DNA of 64,000 bases, from contig NZ_CAMJOS010000006.1 of assembly GCF_946407605.1 (NCBI RefSeq), forward strand, positions 1-64,000, read 5' to 3'. Below, one piece after another: positions 41,101 to 49,429 of the stretch; position 1 is the stretch's first letter, and each line of letters opens with the position of its first letter. The position numbers and the translations under genes are program-made. The notes beneath the pieces were generated by a model. That model did not search any database, was not told the DNA's origin, and saw nothing but the letters and a program-made list of their open reading frames with translations. Origin of the DNA: an uncultured Prevotella sp. (GTDB lineage Bacteria > Bacteroidota > Bacteroidia > Bacteroidales > Bacteroidaceae).

Positions 41101-42538
41101 CAGCTTTTCTCGATAGTCCCAGCAATCCAAGGAAGGTGAGCAAGCCATTGAGCATCAGCAGTTCATAGCCGAAATGATAGTCCCAAAGGCTTTGCGCAAG
41201 GGTATCGACGCCATAGCACACGAAGGGCGAGGCCACACAGACCAGCGGCACCAGACGGTCGCGAACCTGTCGCTTTGTAAAGAGTCCGAAGGCAAAGAGT
41301 CCCAGCAACGGACCGTAGGTATATGACACGATGGTGTAGATAGCATCGATGAGTGACGTGCTGTTCAGGGCATGAAACAGCAGGATGAAAACCACGAACA
41401 ACCCACAGATAATCAGATGAGTACGCTTGCGCAGCCGTTCATCGTCTGTACGTTTGCGGATATCCACGCAATAACTGGTGGTGAGTGACGTCAGCGCCGA
41501 GTCGGCAGAAGAGAACGAGGCCGCCACGATGCCGAGAGCGAAGAGAATGGTGACGGGTGAAAGGTCAAGGGTGAAGGGAGAATAGTTGGCTGCGCCTGAG
41601 ACAAACATTGGAAGGAGCTCATCGCCTTTAGTGGGAATGGTGACGCCCTGAGACTCAAAGAGTTGCGCCAGCAGGATGCCCAGCGAGAGGAACAGCAGGT
41701 TGGCAGGCACGAAGGCCACACCATAGGAGCACATATCCTTCTGCGCCTCGCGCAGCGTGCGACAGGTCAGGTTCTTCTGCATCATATCCTGATCGAGGCC
41801 CGTCATCACAATCACGATAAACGCACCACTCAGAAACTGTTTCCAGAAATTATGCGGCGACTGCCAGTCGTCCATCACAAACACCCTACTCCTCTCATCA
41901 TCAGCCACAGCCCTGAAGGCATCCGTCAGCGAGAAGTCCATCTGTCGCATCACCATATATATAATAAGGAGTAGCGCCGAAAACAGGCAGATGGTCTGAA
42001 AAGTGTCCGTAAAGACCAGCGTCCGCACCCCACCCTTTCGTGTGTAGAGCCAGATGAGCAGCACCATACCGATGACGTTGACCCAGAAGGGCACACCCAG
42101 CGCGTCGAACACAAACTGCTGCAGGATGATACACACCACGTAGAACTTCACCGCCGCCCCAATCATCTTCGACAGCAGGAAGAACCACGCCCCCGTCTCA
42201 TAGGAATGCGAGCCCAGTCGCAAGCCCAGATAGGTATAGATAGACGTGAGGTTCAGCTTGTAATAGACAGGCAGCAGCACAAAGGCCACCGCCAGATAAC
42301 CCACGATGAATCCTAAGCACACCTGCAGGTAGGTCATCTGCGACGAGAGCACCATACCCGGCACGCTGACAAACGTCACCCCCGATATCGAGGCCCCCAC
42401 CATACCGAAGGCCACCATATACCAGGGCGAACGACGGTTGGCCCTGAAGAAGGTCTCATTCGTCGTTCGTTTGGCAGCGAGTCGGCTGATAGCCATCAGA
42501 ACTGCAAAATAAACTAATATAATTGCAATAATCCACAT
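41084..42538 (-). CDS. Sodium:solute symporter family protein
   Basis: From the ATG at 42538 the product is 484 residues with about 13 membrane helices. SSS-family segments are visible: ETFFRANRRSPWYMVAFGMVGASISGVTFVSVPG, YTRKGGVRTLVFTDTFQT, TGLDQDMMQKNLTCR and AASFSSADSALTSLTTSYCVD with the sodium-site Ser residues. It imports an unknown organic solute with sodium. A TTG start at 42550 would lie inside the promoter. Residues near 325-338 (YSPFTLDLSPVTIL) are encoded by a GGTGAAAGG-type repeat at about 41548-41592 that also occurs in mfd and between genes. Confidence 0.9.
   Translation of the reverse strand: MWIIAIILVYFAVLMAISRLAAKRTTNETFFRANRRSPWYMVAFGMVGASISGVTFVSVPGMVLSSQMTYLQVCLGFIVGYLAVAFVLLPVYYKLNLTSIYTYLGLRLGSHSYETGAWFFLLSKMIGAAVKFYVVCIILQQFVFDALGVPFWVNVIGMVLLIWLYTRKGGVRTLVFTDTFQTICLFSALLLIIYMVMRQMDFSLTDAFRAVADDERSRVFVMDDWQSPHNFWKQFLSGAFIVIVMTGLDQDMMQKNLTCRTLREAQKDMCSYGVAFVPANLLFLSLGILLAQLFESQGVTIPTKGDELLPMFVSGAANYSPFTLDLSPVTILFALGIVAASFSSADSALTSLTTSYCVDIRKRTDDERLRKRTHLIICGLFVVFILLFHALNSTSLIDAIYTIVSYTYGPLLGLFAFGLFTKRQVRDRLVPLVCVASPFVCYGVDTLAQSLWDYHFGYELLMLNGLLTFLGLLGLSRKAEGTCE
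41548..41592. repeat. GGTGAAAGG/GGTGAAGGG-type repeat inside the symporter gene
   Basis: The plus strand reads gtgacgggtgaaaggtcaagggtgaaggg; the minus strand encodes in-frame YSPFTLDLSPV at a membrane-loop boundary. Confidence 0.65.
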
Positions 42539-42547
42539 TTCGGCGTG

Positions 42548-42555
42548 CAAAGTTA
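42548..42555 (-). promoter_or_regulatory. -7 promoter element of the symporter gene
   Basis: The minus strand reads TAACTTTG, nine bases before the ATG at 42538; divergent from the trpB2 promoter 44 bp away. Confidence 0.65.
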
Positions 42556-42598
42556 CAAAATAATTGAGAATTGATAATTGAGAATTGATATTTTTTTA

Positions 42599-42606
42599 TA
42601 ACTTTG
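42599..42606 (+). promoter_or_regulatory. -7 promoter element of trpB2
   Basis: TAACTTTG, 34 bp before the ATG at 42641. An AATTGAGAATTG duplication lies upstream (42561-42590). Confidence 0.65.
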
Positions 42607-42640
42607 CAGCGCAAACACTAAACCAATAATTAAAAAAAGT

Positions 42641-44005
42641 ATGAGCAAACAAAAGAAATTCATCCTCCAGGAGAGTGAAATCCCAACACAGTGGTATAAC
42701 ATTCAGGCAGACATGCCCAACAAACCCATGCCTCCCATCCACCCGGCTACCAAGCAGCCTCTGGGTGTGGACGACCTGGCACATATCTTCCCACGCGAGT
42801 GCTGCGTACAGGAGCTGGACACCGAGCACCGCTGGATTGACATTCCCGAGGACGTACTCGAAAAATACAAGTACTACCGTTCTACGCCGCTGGTGCGCGC
42901 CTACGCCCTCGAAGAGGCACTTGGTACTCCCGCCCACATCTATTTCAAGAACGAGAGTACCAACCCTTTAGGCTCACATAAGATCAATTCTGCCCTGCCC
43001 CAGTGCTACTATGCCAAGCAGGAAGGCACCACCAACGTCACCACTGAGACTGGTGCCGGCCAGTGGGGCGCCGCTCTGAGTTATGCCGCCAAGATCTACG
43101 GTTTGGATTGCGCTGTCTATCAGGTGAAGATCACCATGCAGCAGAAGCCCTATCGCTCCAGCATCATGCGCACCTTCGGCGCTGTGGTCGAGGGTTCTCC
43201 TTCGATGTCCACCCGTGCTGGTAAGGACATCCTGACCAAGGACCCCACCCACTCAGGCTCTCTGGGTACCGCCATCTCTGAGGCTGTAGAGCTAGCCACC
43301 ACCACTCCCAACTGTAAATACACACTGGGCTCTGTGCTCAACCACGTTGGTCTGCACCAGACCATCATCGGCTTGGAGGCTGAGAAGCAGATGGCGATGG
43401 CAGGCGAGTATCCCGATATCGTGATTGGCTGCTTCGGCGGTGGTTCAAACTTCGGCGGCATCTCGTTCCCCTTCATGCGCCACAACCTGCTCGATGGCAA
43501 GACTACCGAGTTCATCGCTGCCGAGCCCGACAGCTGTCCTAAGCTCACTCGCGGACAGTTCCGCTACGACTTTGGCGACGAGGCCGGCTACACGCCCCTG
43601 CTGCCCATGTACACCCTGGGCCATAACTTCAAGCCCTCAAACATCCATGCTGGTGGTTTGCGCTATCACGGTGCCGGCATGATTATCTCGCAGCTGATCA
43701 AGGACGGACTGATGCACGGCGTCGATATTCCTCAGCTCGAGACCTTCGAGGCAGGTATGCTCTTCGCCCGTACCGAGGGCATCATCCCTGCTCCTGAGAG
43801 CACCCACGCCATCGCCGCCACCATCCGCGAGGCCCTGAAGTGCAAGGAGACTGGTGAGGAGAAGGTCATCCTGTTCAACCTCTCTGGTCACGGACTCATC
43901 GACATGCCCAGCTACGAGGCCTATATCAAGGGCGACCTGCAGAACTACACCGTTACTGACGAGATGATTGCTGAGAATCTCGCAGAACTTGACAAACAAG
44001 GATAA
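42641..44005 (+). CDS. TrpB2-type tryptophan synthase beta-like enzyme
   Basis: The 454-residue pyridoxal-phosphate enzyme has the PLP lysine in NPLGSHKINSAL (Lys114), the phosphate-binding CFGGGSNFGGI, and the long N-terminal region with HIFPRECCVQELD that separates TrpB2 from TrpB1. TrpB2 makes tryptophan from indole and serine, often as a salvage enzyme independent of TrpA. The monocistronic context, without other trp genes, fits indole salvage. It ends at a bidirectional terminator. Confidence 0.93.
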   Translation: MSKQKKFILQESEIPTQWYNIQADMPNKPMPPIHPATKQPLGVDDLAHIFPRECCVQELDTEHRWIDIPEDVLEKYKYYRSTPLVRAYALEEALGTPAHIYFKNESTNPLGSHKINSALPQCYYAKQEGTTNVTTETGAGQWGAALSYAAKIYGLDCAVYQVKITMQQKPYRSSIMRTFGAVVEGSPSMSTRAGKDILTKDPTHSGSLGTAISEAVELATTTPNCKYTLGSVLNHVGLHQTIIGLEAEKQMAMAGEYPDIVIGCFGGGSNFGGISFPFMRHNLLDGKTTEFIAAEPDSCPKLTRGQFRYDFGDEAGYTPLLPMYTLGHNFKPSNIHAGGLRYHGAGMIISQLIKDGLMHGVDIPQLETFEAGMLFARTEGIIPAPESTHAIAATIREALKCKETGEEKVILFNLSGHGLIDMPSYEAYIKGDLQNYTVTDEMIAENLAELDKQG

Positions 44006-44009
44006 AAGT

Positions 44010-44036
44010 AAAGCCCCGCCGACTGGCGGGGCTTTT
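44010..44036. terminator. Bidirectional terminator between trpB2 and hsp20
   Basis: AAAGCCCCGCC/GGCGGGGCTTT with loop GACT, flanked by T-rich tracts on both strands. Confidence 0.85.
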
Positions 44037-44049
44037 ACTTTCTGTACCC

Positions 44050-44475
44050 TTAGCAGATATCAATCTGCCTTGAAACCTTCACCTTCTCTTCTACCACCTT
44101 CGGCAGCTCTACGGTGAGCACGCCGTGCTCTACCTTTGCCGTGATGTCCTCCTTCTTCACATCGTCGGGCAGCAGCAGCGTCTGTTCAAACTTCGAGTAC
44201 GAGAATTCGCGACGCAGATAGCGAGCGCTCTTGTCCTCCTCCTTCTTTTCATCCTTTTTCTCCATCTTGATGATCAGGTTGCCCTCATCGTTGATGTGTA
44301 CGTTGAAGTCCTCCTTCTTCATGCCAGGAGCGGCCAGTTCCACTACATAGGCCTTATCGGTCTCTTTCACGTTGATTGCCGGAGCGGTACTGTTAGCACG
44401 CGGCATATAGTCGGTGTCGAAAAAGTCGTTGAACACTGCAGGAATCCAGTTGTTTGTTCTCATCATTGGTGTCAT
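44050..44475 (-). CDS. Hsp20/alpha-crystallin small heat-shock protein
   Basis: The 141-residue product has the alpha-crystallin domain: PAINVKETDKAYVVELAAPGMKKEDFNVHI, a middle loop rich in Lys/Glu, and the C-terminal KVEHGVLTVELPK signature. It holds unfolding proteins in the cytosol without ATP. The ATG at 44475 is preceded by a canonical AGGAGG Shine-Dalgarno, unusual for this genome and consistent with high expression under stress. No -7 consensus of the usual type was found upstream, so another sigma factor may be used. Confidence 0.94.
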   Translation of the reverse strand: MTPMMRTNNWIPAVFNDFFDTDYMPRANSTAPAINVKETDKAYVVELAAPGMKKEDFNVHINDEGNLIIKMEKKDEKKEEDKSARYLRREFSYSKFEQTLLLPDDVKKEDITAKVEHGVLTVELPKVVEEKVKVSRQIDIC

Positions 44476-44690
44476 AGTTTTGTCCTCCTATGTTTTTATT
44501 TAATTGTTAAACGTTATTTTTATTGTTTCTGAGCACCTTGCTCGCTTCATAAAATGCAACATTGGTGCCAGTGCGGAAAAGCGCGCCAAAATGACAGCCA
44601 AGCACGACAAAATGACACAACAGTACTCAAAATCGCCCCTCTGCCATAGGAAAACTTCACCAAGCCCTTGCTTATTTCCAAAGAATTGTT
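44476..44690. other. Intergenic region between hsp20 and the phosphatase gene
   Basis: It contains AGGAGG (the ribosome-binding site of hsp20, minus strand, about 10 bases before the ATG) and a stretch open on both strands without any recognisable protein. No gene is supported. Confidence 0.4.
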
Positions 44691-44698
44691 TATCTTTG
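44691..44698 (+). promoter_or_regulatory. Promoter of the histidine acid phosphatase gene
   Basis: TATCTTTG with TTG at 44668-44670 and a 20-bp spacer; 54 bp before the ATG. Confidence 0.65.
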
Positions 44699-44752
44699 TA
44701 GCCACAATCATAAAACATTAATTATTACGCTACCTCATAAAAAGGAACAACA

Positions 44753-46021
44753 ATGAAAAGAATCCTCAACCTCCTGCTTCTGGTCGCCTTAGCGCTGACC
44801 ACATGGGCTCAGGGCGCACCAGCCCTCGAACAACTCAAGTCTGACCCCCGCAAGGCTTACGGTACCGACTATCCCTACTCGTACGAGGCACAGACGATGA
44901 CCAAGGCCCCCAAGGGCTACAAGGCGTTTTACATCAGCCACTACGGACGTCACGGCTCGCGCTACTACTGGAACGATGCGCTCTATCGTGAGCTCGACTC
45001 GCTGTTGACCAAAGCCCACCGCCAGCACCAGCTGACGCCCGAGGGCGAGGCTTTCCGCACAAAGTACGACGCCGCCAAGCGCGAGTTGGCCGTCAGCGTC
45101 AGCGAGCTCAGCGACCTGGGCTGGGAACAGCATCAGTATATCGCCCGCACCATGTATCGCGACTTCAAGGAGGTGTTCAAGAATGGTGGTGACGTCTATG
45201 CCATCTCGTCGCTCACGGGACGCTGCGTGGTCAGCATGGCCTCGTTCTGCGAGGAGCTGAAGCAATGCAACCCCAAGATTGAGATTCGCATGGAGTCGGC
45301 CCGTAAGGTGCTCGACGGCGTGAAGCCCGACGATCGTCAGAACCCGCTGCGCCAGACATACCCAAAGTCTCGTCCACGTTTCGAACAGAACCGCCAGCAG
45401 TTCAAGTATAACGACGGCCTGCGCGAACGGATCATCCCACGCGTCTTCACCAGCACCGAGGGTCTGCCCGGCACTCCCCACCACATCGCCAGCAACCTCA
45501 TCAACCTCTACACCTCGCTGCCCAGCATCGGTCATGAGGGCATGATGGGCAATATCATCACCGACCAGGAACTGGCTGCACGCTGGGAGAACGAGAACCT
45601 AGGTGGCTACACCTGGGTCTTTGAGCCCCGCTACGACATGATTCCCATTCTGCGCGACATCATCAAGAAGGCCGACAACGTGCTCAACGGCAGCACCAAA
45701 CGCTTGGCCGACCTGCGCTTTGGTCACGACACCTGTCTCGGTCCCCTCACCGTGCTGATGGGCATCAATGGTGCCGACATCGACCCCGAGGACCCCTACG
45801 AGGTGAAGAACTGCTACCAGACGTGGGAGACTGGCAAGGCCTCGAACCTGCAGCTCATCTTCTATCGCAGCAAGAAGGCAGGCGACCCCATCCTCATCAA
45901 GTGCCTACTCAACGGCATCGAGTCCACCCTGCCTCTGCCCTCCGACCTCTATCCTTATTATAAATGGGATGACTTCAAGACCTTCTATACCGAGCGCTGC
46001 AACAGCGTCCAGCCACAATAA
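44753..46021 (+). CDS. Secreted histidine-type acid phosphatase (MINPP/phytase-like)
   Basis: The 422-residue product has a signal peptide (MKRILNLLLLVALALTTWAQ). It shows the branch 2 histidine phosphatase motif RHGSR at residues 66-70 (catalytic His67) and the C-terminal proton-donor region RFGHDTCLGPL. The N-terminal block DYPYSYEAQTMTKAPKGYKAFYISHYGRHGSRYYW resembles Bacteroides multiple inositol-polyphosphate phosphatase. It would release phosphate from phytate or similar esters in the periplasm or outside. The gene is monocistronic between a promoter and a bidirectional terminator. Confidence 0.9.
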   Translation: MKRILNLLLLVALALTTWAQGAPALEQLKSDPRKAYGTDYPYSYEAQTMTKAPKGYKAFYISHYGRHGSRYYWNDALYRELDSLLTKAHRQHQLTPEGEAFRTKYDAAKRELAVSVSELSDLGWEQHQYIARTMYRDFKEVFKNGGDVYAISSLTGRCVVSMASFCEELKQCNPKIEIRMESARKVLDGVKPDDRQNPLRQTYPKSRPRFEQNRQQFKYNDGLRERIIPRVFTSTEGLPGTPHHIASNLINLYTSLPSIGHEGMMGNIITDQELAARWENENLGGYTWVFEPRYDMIPILRDIIKKADNVLNGSTKRLADLRFGHDTCLGPLTVLMGINGADIDPEDPYEVKNCYQTWETGKASNLQLIFYRSKKAGDPILIKCLLNGIESTLPLPSDLYPYYKWDDFKTFYTERCNSVQPQ

Positions 46022-46022
46022 A

Positions 46023-46065
46023 ACAACAACGGGCTTGCCACTCTCGGCAAGCCCGCTGTTGTTTT
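46023..46065. terminator. Bidirectional terminator
   Basis: GGGCTTGCC/GGCAAGCCC (46032-46040, 46047-46055) extended by AACAAC/GTTGTT and flanked by T and A tracts; shared with the minus-strand gene ending at 46077. Confidence 0.85.
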
Positions 46066-46076
46066 CATTTACACTG

Positions 46077-47594
46077 TTATTTCTTCGTCAGCCCGAGGTT
46101 CTTCATCATCTCATTTGCATACTTCCCTATGAGCTTATTGATGTACTTCTGCGTCTTCTGGGCAGACTTCGGGAGCGAGCCGGTCTTTGAGTAAATCTCT
46201 GTAAAGCCCTTGTTCTGATCAGTGAGGGTATTCAGTATCTCCCTAAAGGCATCGGCATAATAACTCTGTCGCACACTGACAGGGGGATTCAGTGAGAATA
46301 AAGCCTCCTGGAACTCCTGGACACTTTTGTCCAATGCCTTGTTTTGTGCAGTGATATTCTCAAACATCTGATTGATGCCTTTGTTATTGTCGAGGAGAAG
46401 CGACGGGGTGTCTCTCATGATTCTCCCAAGAGGTTCATATGACGCCTTGACCCTTTTGATGCCAGCCTCGACATTTTTACCTTTGAACATCAGCATTGCC
46501 TGCTGTTGCGGCGAAATGGTCTTGAACCATGCTTCCATACTGGAGGCTTCCTGTCCCCGTGTTACCTGTATCACATCGCCATCCTGCACTACGGGTATGG
46601 TGTCGGCAACCTCCACCGTCTGGTCGTCAATGCCCCGTCTTTGCAGGTCGTTCAGCAGGCTCTTGCCGGAGTAGCGGCCCACACGTTGCTCGTAGTCGTT
46701 GTCGGCATCGTAATAACCATTATGAGTGGTGATGCGATAGGTCTCGCCAGGCACGAAGTCGAGGTTCGTCCACAACTGGCAGAGCGAGCCGTCAGACATC
46801 ACGGTACGGATGCGGCCAACCTTGCGCTTGTCAAGTTCCACGCTGAACGAGAAACGCTTGCCCACCACAGGCATCTTAGCCACGAAGGCATCGTCGGCAA
46901 CCTTGTCGAGTTCCTCGGCAGTATCAGCCATATAGACCACGTAGAGGCTGTCCGTCAGGTCTTCGCCCACACGACCGTCAATTCTGAATGTCTTGGTGGT
47001 GAGGTTCTGACCATCGTTGAAGATGCTGGCGCTCATGTTCTGCTCATACAAGTCAGGACGCAGCGAGGTGATCTGATAGATGGCTCCGAGGGCCTTGCTC
47101 TTATCGTCGTTCATAGACCACTTGATGGCGTAGGCATCGCGCAGCTTGGGGTTCTCTGGGTTCTTGGCGCATAGGAGCCACATTTCCTCGTAGTCAGCGC
47201 CGCGGACAAGGTAGGAGGTTCTCTGTCCGTTTTCGTTGACAGCACTCAGCGCGAGCGACTCTTTGTTTCCAGGTGCCAGGTGGAGCAGCTGATAAGCTCT
47301 CGATTCATCCTTCTTAAACGCGTCACCGATGGCAGACATGTTCTGTCGCACAGTGCCAGTATTGACATTGGCCACAAAGTGGGTAATCTTGACGCTCGAC
47401 TCAATCTGGTTGGTGTTAGGATTCCTTTGAACGGAATAGACCTCGTCGGAGGGGGCGCCCCACGACTTGAGGAATGTATAGAACAGGGCCTTCACGTTGT
47501 AAGGCGTATTGTCAACTGTGGCCTTCTTCTGCTGGGCACTAGTGGTTATTGTTGCGCTGCAAGCAATGAGCAGCAAAATCATTATTCGTTTCAT
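46077..47594 (-). CDS. Exported hypothetical protein of the ECF sigma operon
   Basis: The 505-residue product has a signal peptide (MKRIMILLLIACSATITTSAQ). It contains no domain I can name. Segments such as YAIKWSMNDDKSKALGAIYQITSLRPDLYEQN, YRITTHNGYYDADNDYEQRVG and a helical C-terminus with ITAQNKALDKSVQEFQEALFSLNP are visible. It is likely periplasmic. It is the third gene after a sigma factor and an anti-sigma-like protein, 53 bp downstream, with a run of GTAAAAA repeats in between. It may be an effector or sensor of that envelope response; this is inference from position. Confidence 0.6.
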   Translation of the reverse strand: MKRIMILLLIACSATITTSAQQKKATVDNTPYNVKALFYTFLKSWGAPSDEVYSVQRNPNTNQIESSVKITHFVANVNTGTVRQNMSAIGDAFKKDESRAYQLLHLAPGNKESLALSAVNENGQRTSYLVRGADYEEMWLLCAKNPENPKLRDAYAIKWSMNDDKSKALGAIYQITSLRPDLYEQNMSASIFNDGQNLTTKTFRIDGRVGEDLTDSLYVVYMADTAEELDKVADDAFVAKMPVVGKRFSFSVELDKRKVGRIRTVMSDGSLCQLWTNLDFVPGETYRITTHNGYYDADNDYEQRVGRYSGKSLLNDLQRRGIDDQTVEVADTIPVVQDGDVIQVTRGQEASSMEAWFKTISPQQQAMLMFKGKNVEAGIKRVKASYEPLGRIMRDTPSLLLDNNKGINQMFENITAQNKALDKSVQEFQEALFSLNPPVSVRQSYYADAFREILNTLTDQNKGFTEIYSKTGSLPKSAQKTQKYINKLIGKYANEMMKNLGLTKK

Positions 47595-47599
47595 ATCGC

Positions 47600-47652
47600 G
47601 TTATTTTTTACCTTTTTACTTTTTTACTTTTTTACTCTTTTACCTTTTCACT
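47600..47652. repeat. GTAAAAA/GTGAAAA heptamer-like repeats
   Basis: On the minus strand the intergenic stretch reads as serial gtgaaaag, gtaaaag, agtaaaaa and ggtaaaaa units between two operon genes. Confidence 0.7.
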
Positions 47653-48337
47653 TCTGTGCTGTCTGTTCCAAATTATACTTTGAAATCTCGAGCTCCAGTT
47701 GCACCCATTTCAGATAGGCCTCGTTAGCTTGCTTTCGCATTAGAGCCAGCTCCTCAGGGGTGTATTTATAGTTCTCTGGACGGGTGATGGGGATATCGTG
47801 CTCCGTCAGTGTGACAACAGCCTCACCCTTTTGCCCCTCGCCTGAAGGGAGGGGAGTAGATTCTTCTTGCTCTTGCACAGCAGCCAAGTCGTTGCAAACA
47901 TCTGCGGCTTGAGGAGTAAGAGTCTTCTGAGCATCTTGGACTTTCTTAGCTCTGGGAGTTCTCTGAGGCACCTCTTTTTTCTCCACTTTCGCCACCACGG
48001 GTTCTTCCACCTTTGAGACCTCTGCACTAACCTCTTCCTTCCCATTCAGGGGAAGGGTTGGGGATGGGGTCTGCTGGCTTGGGGTCTGCATGGCCACTGT
48101 TGGCATCTGTTCCTTGGGTGGTGTCAGCCATATCATCATCACGCCAGCCACACAGGCTGCTGCTATCCAAGGCCAGATGGTGCGGGTACGAGCCTTTCGT
48201 GGCTCCTGCGCCATGCGCTGCATCAGTCGGGCGTTCAGGTCGGCAGGCATCTGCGGCATCTCCGCCTCTTCCATTCTGATGGCGTCGCGCAGGTTCTTGT
48301 CCTGTTCCCTAAGAGTATTGAGTTGTTCCTCCTTCAT
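47648..48337 (-). CDS. Anti-sigma-factor-like single-pass membrane protein
   Basis: The 229-residue protein has a helical cytoplasmic N-terminus (KEEQLNTLREQDKNLRDAIRMEEAEMPQMPADLNARLMQRM), one membrane segment at about 74-91 (WPWIAAACVAGVMMIWL), and a long periplasmic low-complexity linker. Its start overlaps the end of the sigma gene by 4 bp, as expected for a cognate regulator that sequesters the sigma factor. Two linker pieces, TPSPTLPLNGKEE and TPLPSGEGQKGE, are encoded by palindromes of the CCTTCCCCTGAATGGGAAGG type, suggesting repeat insertions tolerated in a disordered region. Confidence 0.7.
   Translation of the reverse strand: MKEEQLNTLREQDKNLRDAIRMEEAEMPQMPADLNARLMQRMAQEPRKARTRTIWPWIAAACVAGVMMIWLTPPKEQMPTVAMQTPSQQTPSPTLPLNGKEEVSAEVSKVEEPVVAKVEKKEVPQRTPRAKKVQDAQKTLTPQAADVCNDLAAVQEQEESTPLPSGEGQKGEAVVTLTEHDIPITRPENYKYTPEELALMRKQANEAYLKWVQLELEISKYNLEQTAQK
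47822..47862. repeat. Palindromic insert within the anti-sigma-like gene (1)
   Basis: CCTTTTGCCCCTCGCCTGAA followed by GGGAGGGGAG: inverted CCCCTC/GAGGGG-type arms encoding TPLPSGEGQKGE on the minus strand. Confidence 0.55.
48022..48070. repeat. Palindromic insert within the anti-sigma-like gene (2)
   Basis: CCTTCCCATTCAGGGGAAGG is an imperfect inverted repeat flanked by GGGGATGGGGT. It encodes PSPTLPLNGKEE on the minus strand. Confidence 0.6.
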
Positions 48338-48891
48338 GATCGTAACATATTGATGATTCTACAAAGTTTCTTTCTCGTTCGGCTCAGTTTCGAGGCCACC
48401 GTCGTAGGTATCGACTCCGTTATTTCGGCTATCTCCTTCAGACTTAGCTCATCGTAATAGAACATCGTGATGATGGCGCGTTCGTCGGGTGGCAGGTGCT
48501 TCAGCGCGGCTCTTATTATCTGCACCGTCTCTGCGTTGGCGTGGCCCAGCGTCTCCTCCACCTCCGTCTCCGACAGGCTGTCCGCCTCGCCTTCCCTGTC
48601 CTCTATATACACCATCGTTGGTCGCTGGTGTCTCAGAAAGCTGATGGCCTCGTTGTAGGCAATGCGCAGTATCCACGTCCTCAGCGCCGACTTCCCCTCG
48701 TCATACCTATTTATATTTTTAAAGACCTTCACAAACACATCCTGATACACCTCCTCCGCATTCTCTATGCCGGGCACCAGTCTCGCCACCTGGGCAAAGA
48801 CGTCGCGGCCATAGCGGTCGAGCATCTGCTGCTGTGCTTTGGGACTTTGTTTCCTCAGTCCCGCTATCAGGTCTATGTCTGTTTCTATCAT
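48334..48891 (-). CDS. ECF-type RNA polymerase sigma factor
   Basis: The 185-residue protein has region 2 (DRYGRDVFAQVARLVPGIENAEEVYQDVFVKVFKNINRY, then RTWILRIAYNEAISFLR) and region 4 (LKHLPPDERAIITMFYYDELSLKEIAEITESIPTTVASKLSRTRKKL). It directs RNA polymerase to a small regulon, probably controlled by the membrane protein encoded next, with which it shares a 4-bp overlap. An acidic inter-region linker (EDREGEADSLSETEVEE) is present. The gene starts a three-gene operon; no standard promoter was found, as expected if it is autoregulated. Confidence 0.93.
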   Translation of the reverse strand: MIETDIDLIAGLRKQSPKAQQQMLDRYGRDVFAQVARLVPGIENAEEVYQDVFVKVFKNINRYDEGKSALRTWILRIAYNEAISFLRHQRPTMVYIEDREGEADSLSETEVEETLGHANAETVQIIRAALKHLPPDERAIITMFYYDELSLKEIAEITESIPTTVASKLSRTRKKLCRIINMLRS

Positions 48892-48970
48892 TTTTTTATG
48901 GTCTTCTGTTTATATATACGCTCCCCCACCCCAAAACATTGCATGGAGGGCAAAAAAAATTAAAAAAAGA

Positions 48971-49132
48971 AATGTGCAGTTGCTGCAGTGTTGCAGTTCT
49001 CGAAAGGGTACCTTCACGACCTCAGAAAAGTGCTATAATTATATATATTATATATAATATATATATTATAGATATATTTTTCAGTTTTCGCAAGTCTATT
49101 TTCTAACTGCAACACTGCAGCAACTGCAATGT
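48971..49132. mobile_element. MITE-like element with 23-bp terminal inverted repeats and 5-bp target duplication
   Basis: The arms at 48976-48998 (GCAGTTGCTGCAGTGTTGCA plus GTT) and 49105-49127 are perfect reverse complements over 23 bp. The element between arm ends is 152 bp, with an AT-rich palindromic core at about 49034-49075 (alternating TATATA). The direct repeat AATGT flanks it on both sides (48971-48975 and 49128-49132). It has no coding capacity. This architecture is that of a miniature inverted-repeat transposable element. Confidence 0.8.
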
Positions 49133-49395
49133 TTGGGAAATGTTGTAAATAAATAATTCTTACAAAGTATTCATGAACCGCTATCAAGATTTTGTACCTT
49201 TGTATCGTCATAAGAAAGATAAAATTTGCGCCCTAACTAGAGAAATATTTTTTCTTAGCTAGCGAGATAATTTTCTTAAGTTAAGCGGCAAAATGGAGTC
49301 GGACTTGCGACCCGTGAAAAACATTTACAAATTAATTATAAACTATTTTTTGCGGAATAATTGCTGATGGATTTGGAGGTCTCGAAAATAATTCC
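49133..49395. other. Intergenic stretch without a gene
   Basis: It contains a TACCTTTG promoter-like match at about 49195-49202 and a palindrome-rich stretch at 49235-49290 (CTAACTAGAGAAA, TTTCTTAGCTAG, TTCTTAAGTTAAGC). A small RNA is conceivable, but no T-run terminator follows, so none is called. Confidence 0.35.
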
Positions 49396-49403
49396 TATAT
49401 TTG
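49396..49403 (+). promoter_or_regulatory. -7 promoter element of the thioredoxin-like gene
   Basis: TATATTTG matches TAnnTTTG, 26 bp before the ATG at 49430. Confidence 0.6.
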
Positions 49404-49429
49404 CGGCATAAAACCAACAAAACAATAGA

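Noticed and set aside
44504..44718. Overlapping ORFs on both strands upstream of the histidine phosphatase
   Set aside because: No domain or codon bias, and they cover the promoter of the phosphatase gene.
49030..49080. AT-rich palindromic tract as a replication origin
   Set aside because: No DnaA boxes or origin-linked genes seen; it is better explained as the core of the MITE-like element.
49215..49290. Structured small RNA next to the MITE
   Set aside because: Palindromic pieces and a promoter-like TACCTTTG exist, but there is no terminator and pairing is poor; left as an unannotated stretch.
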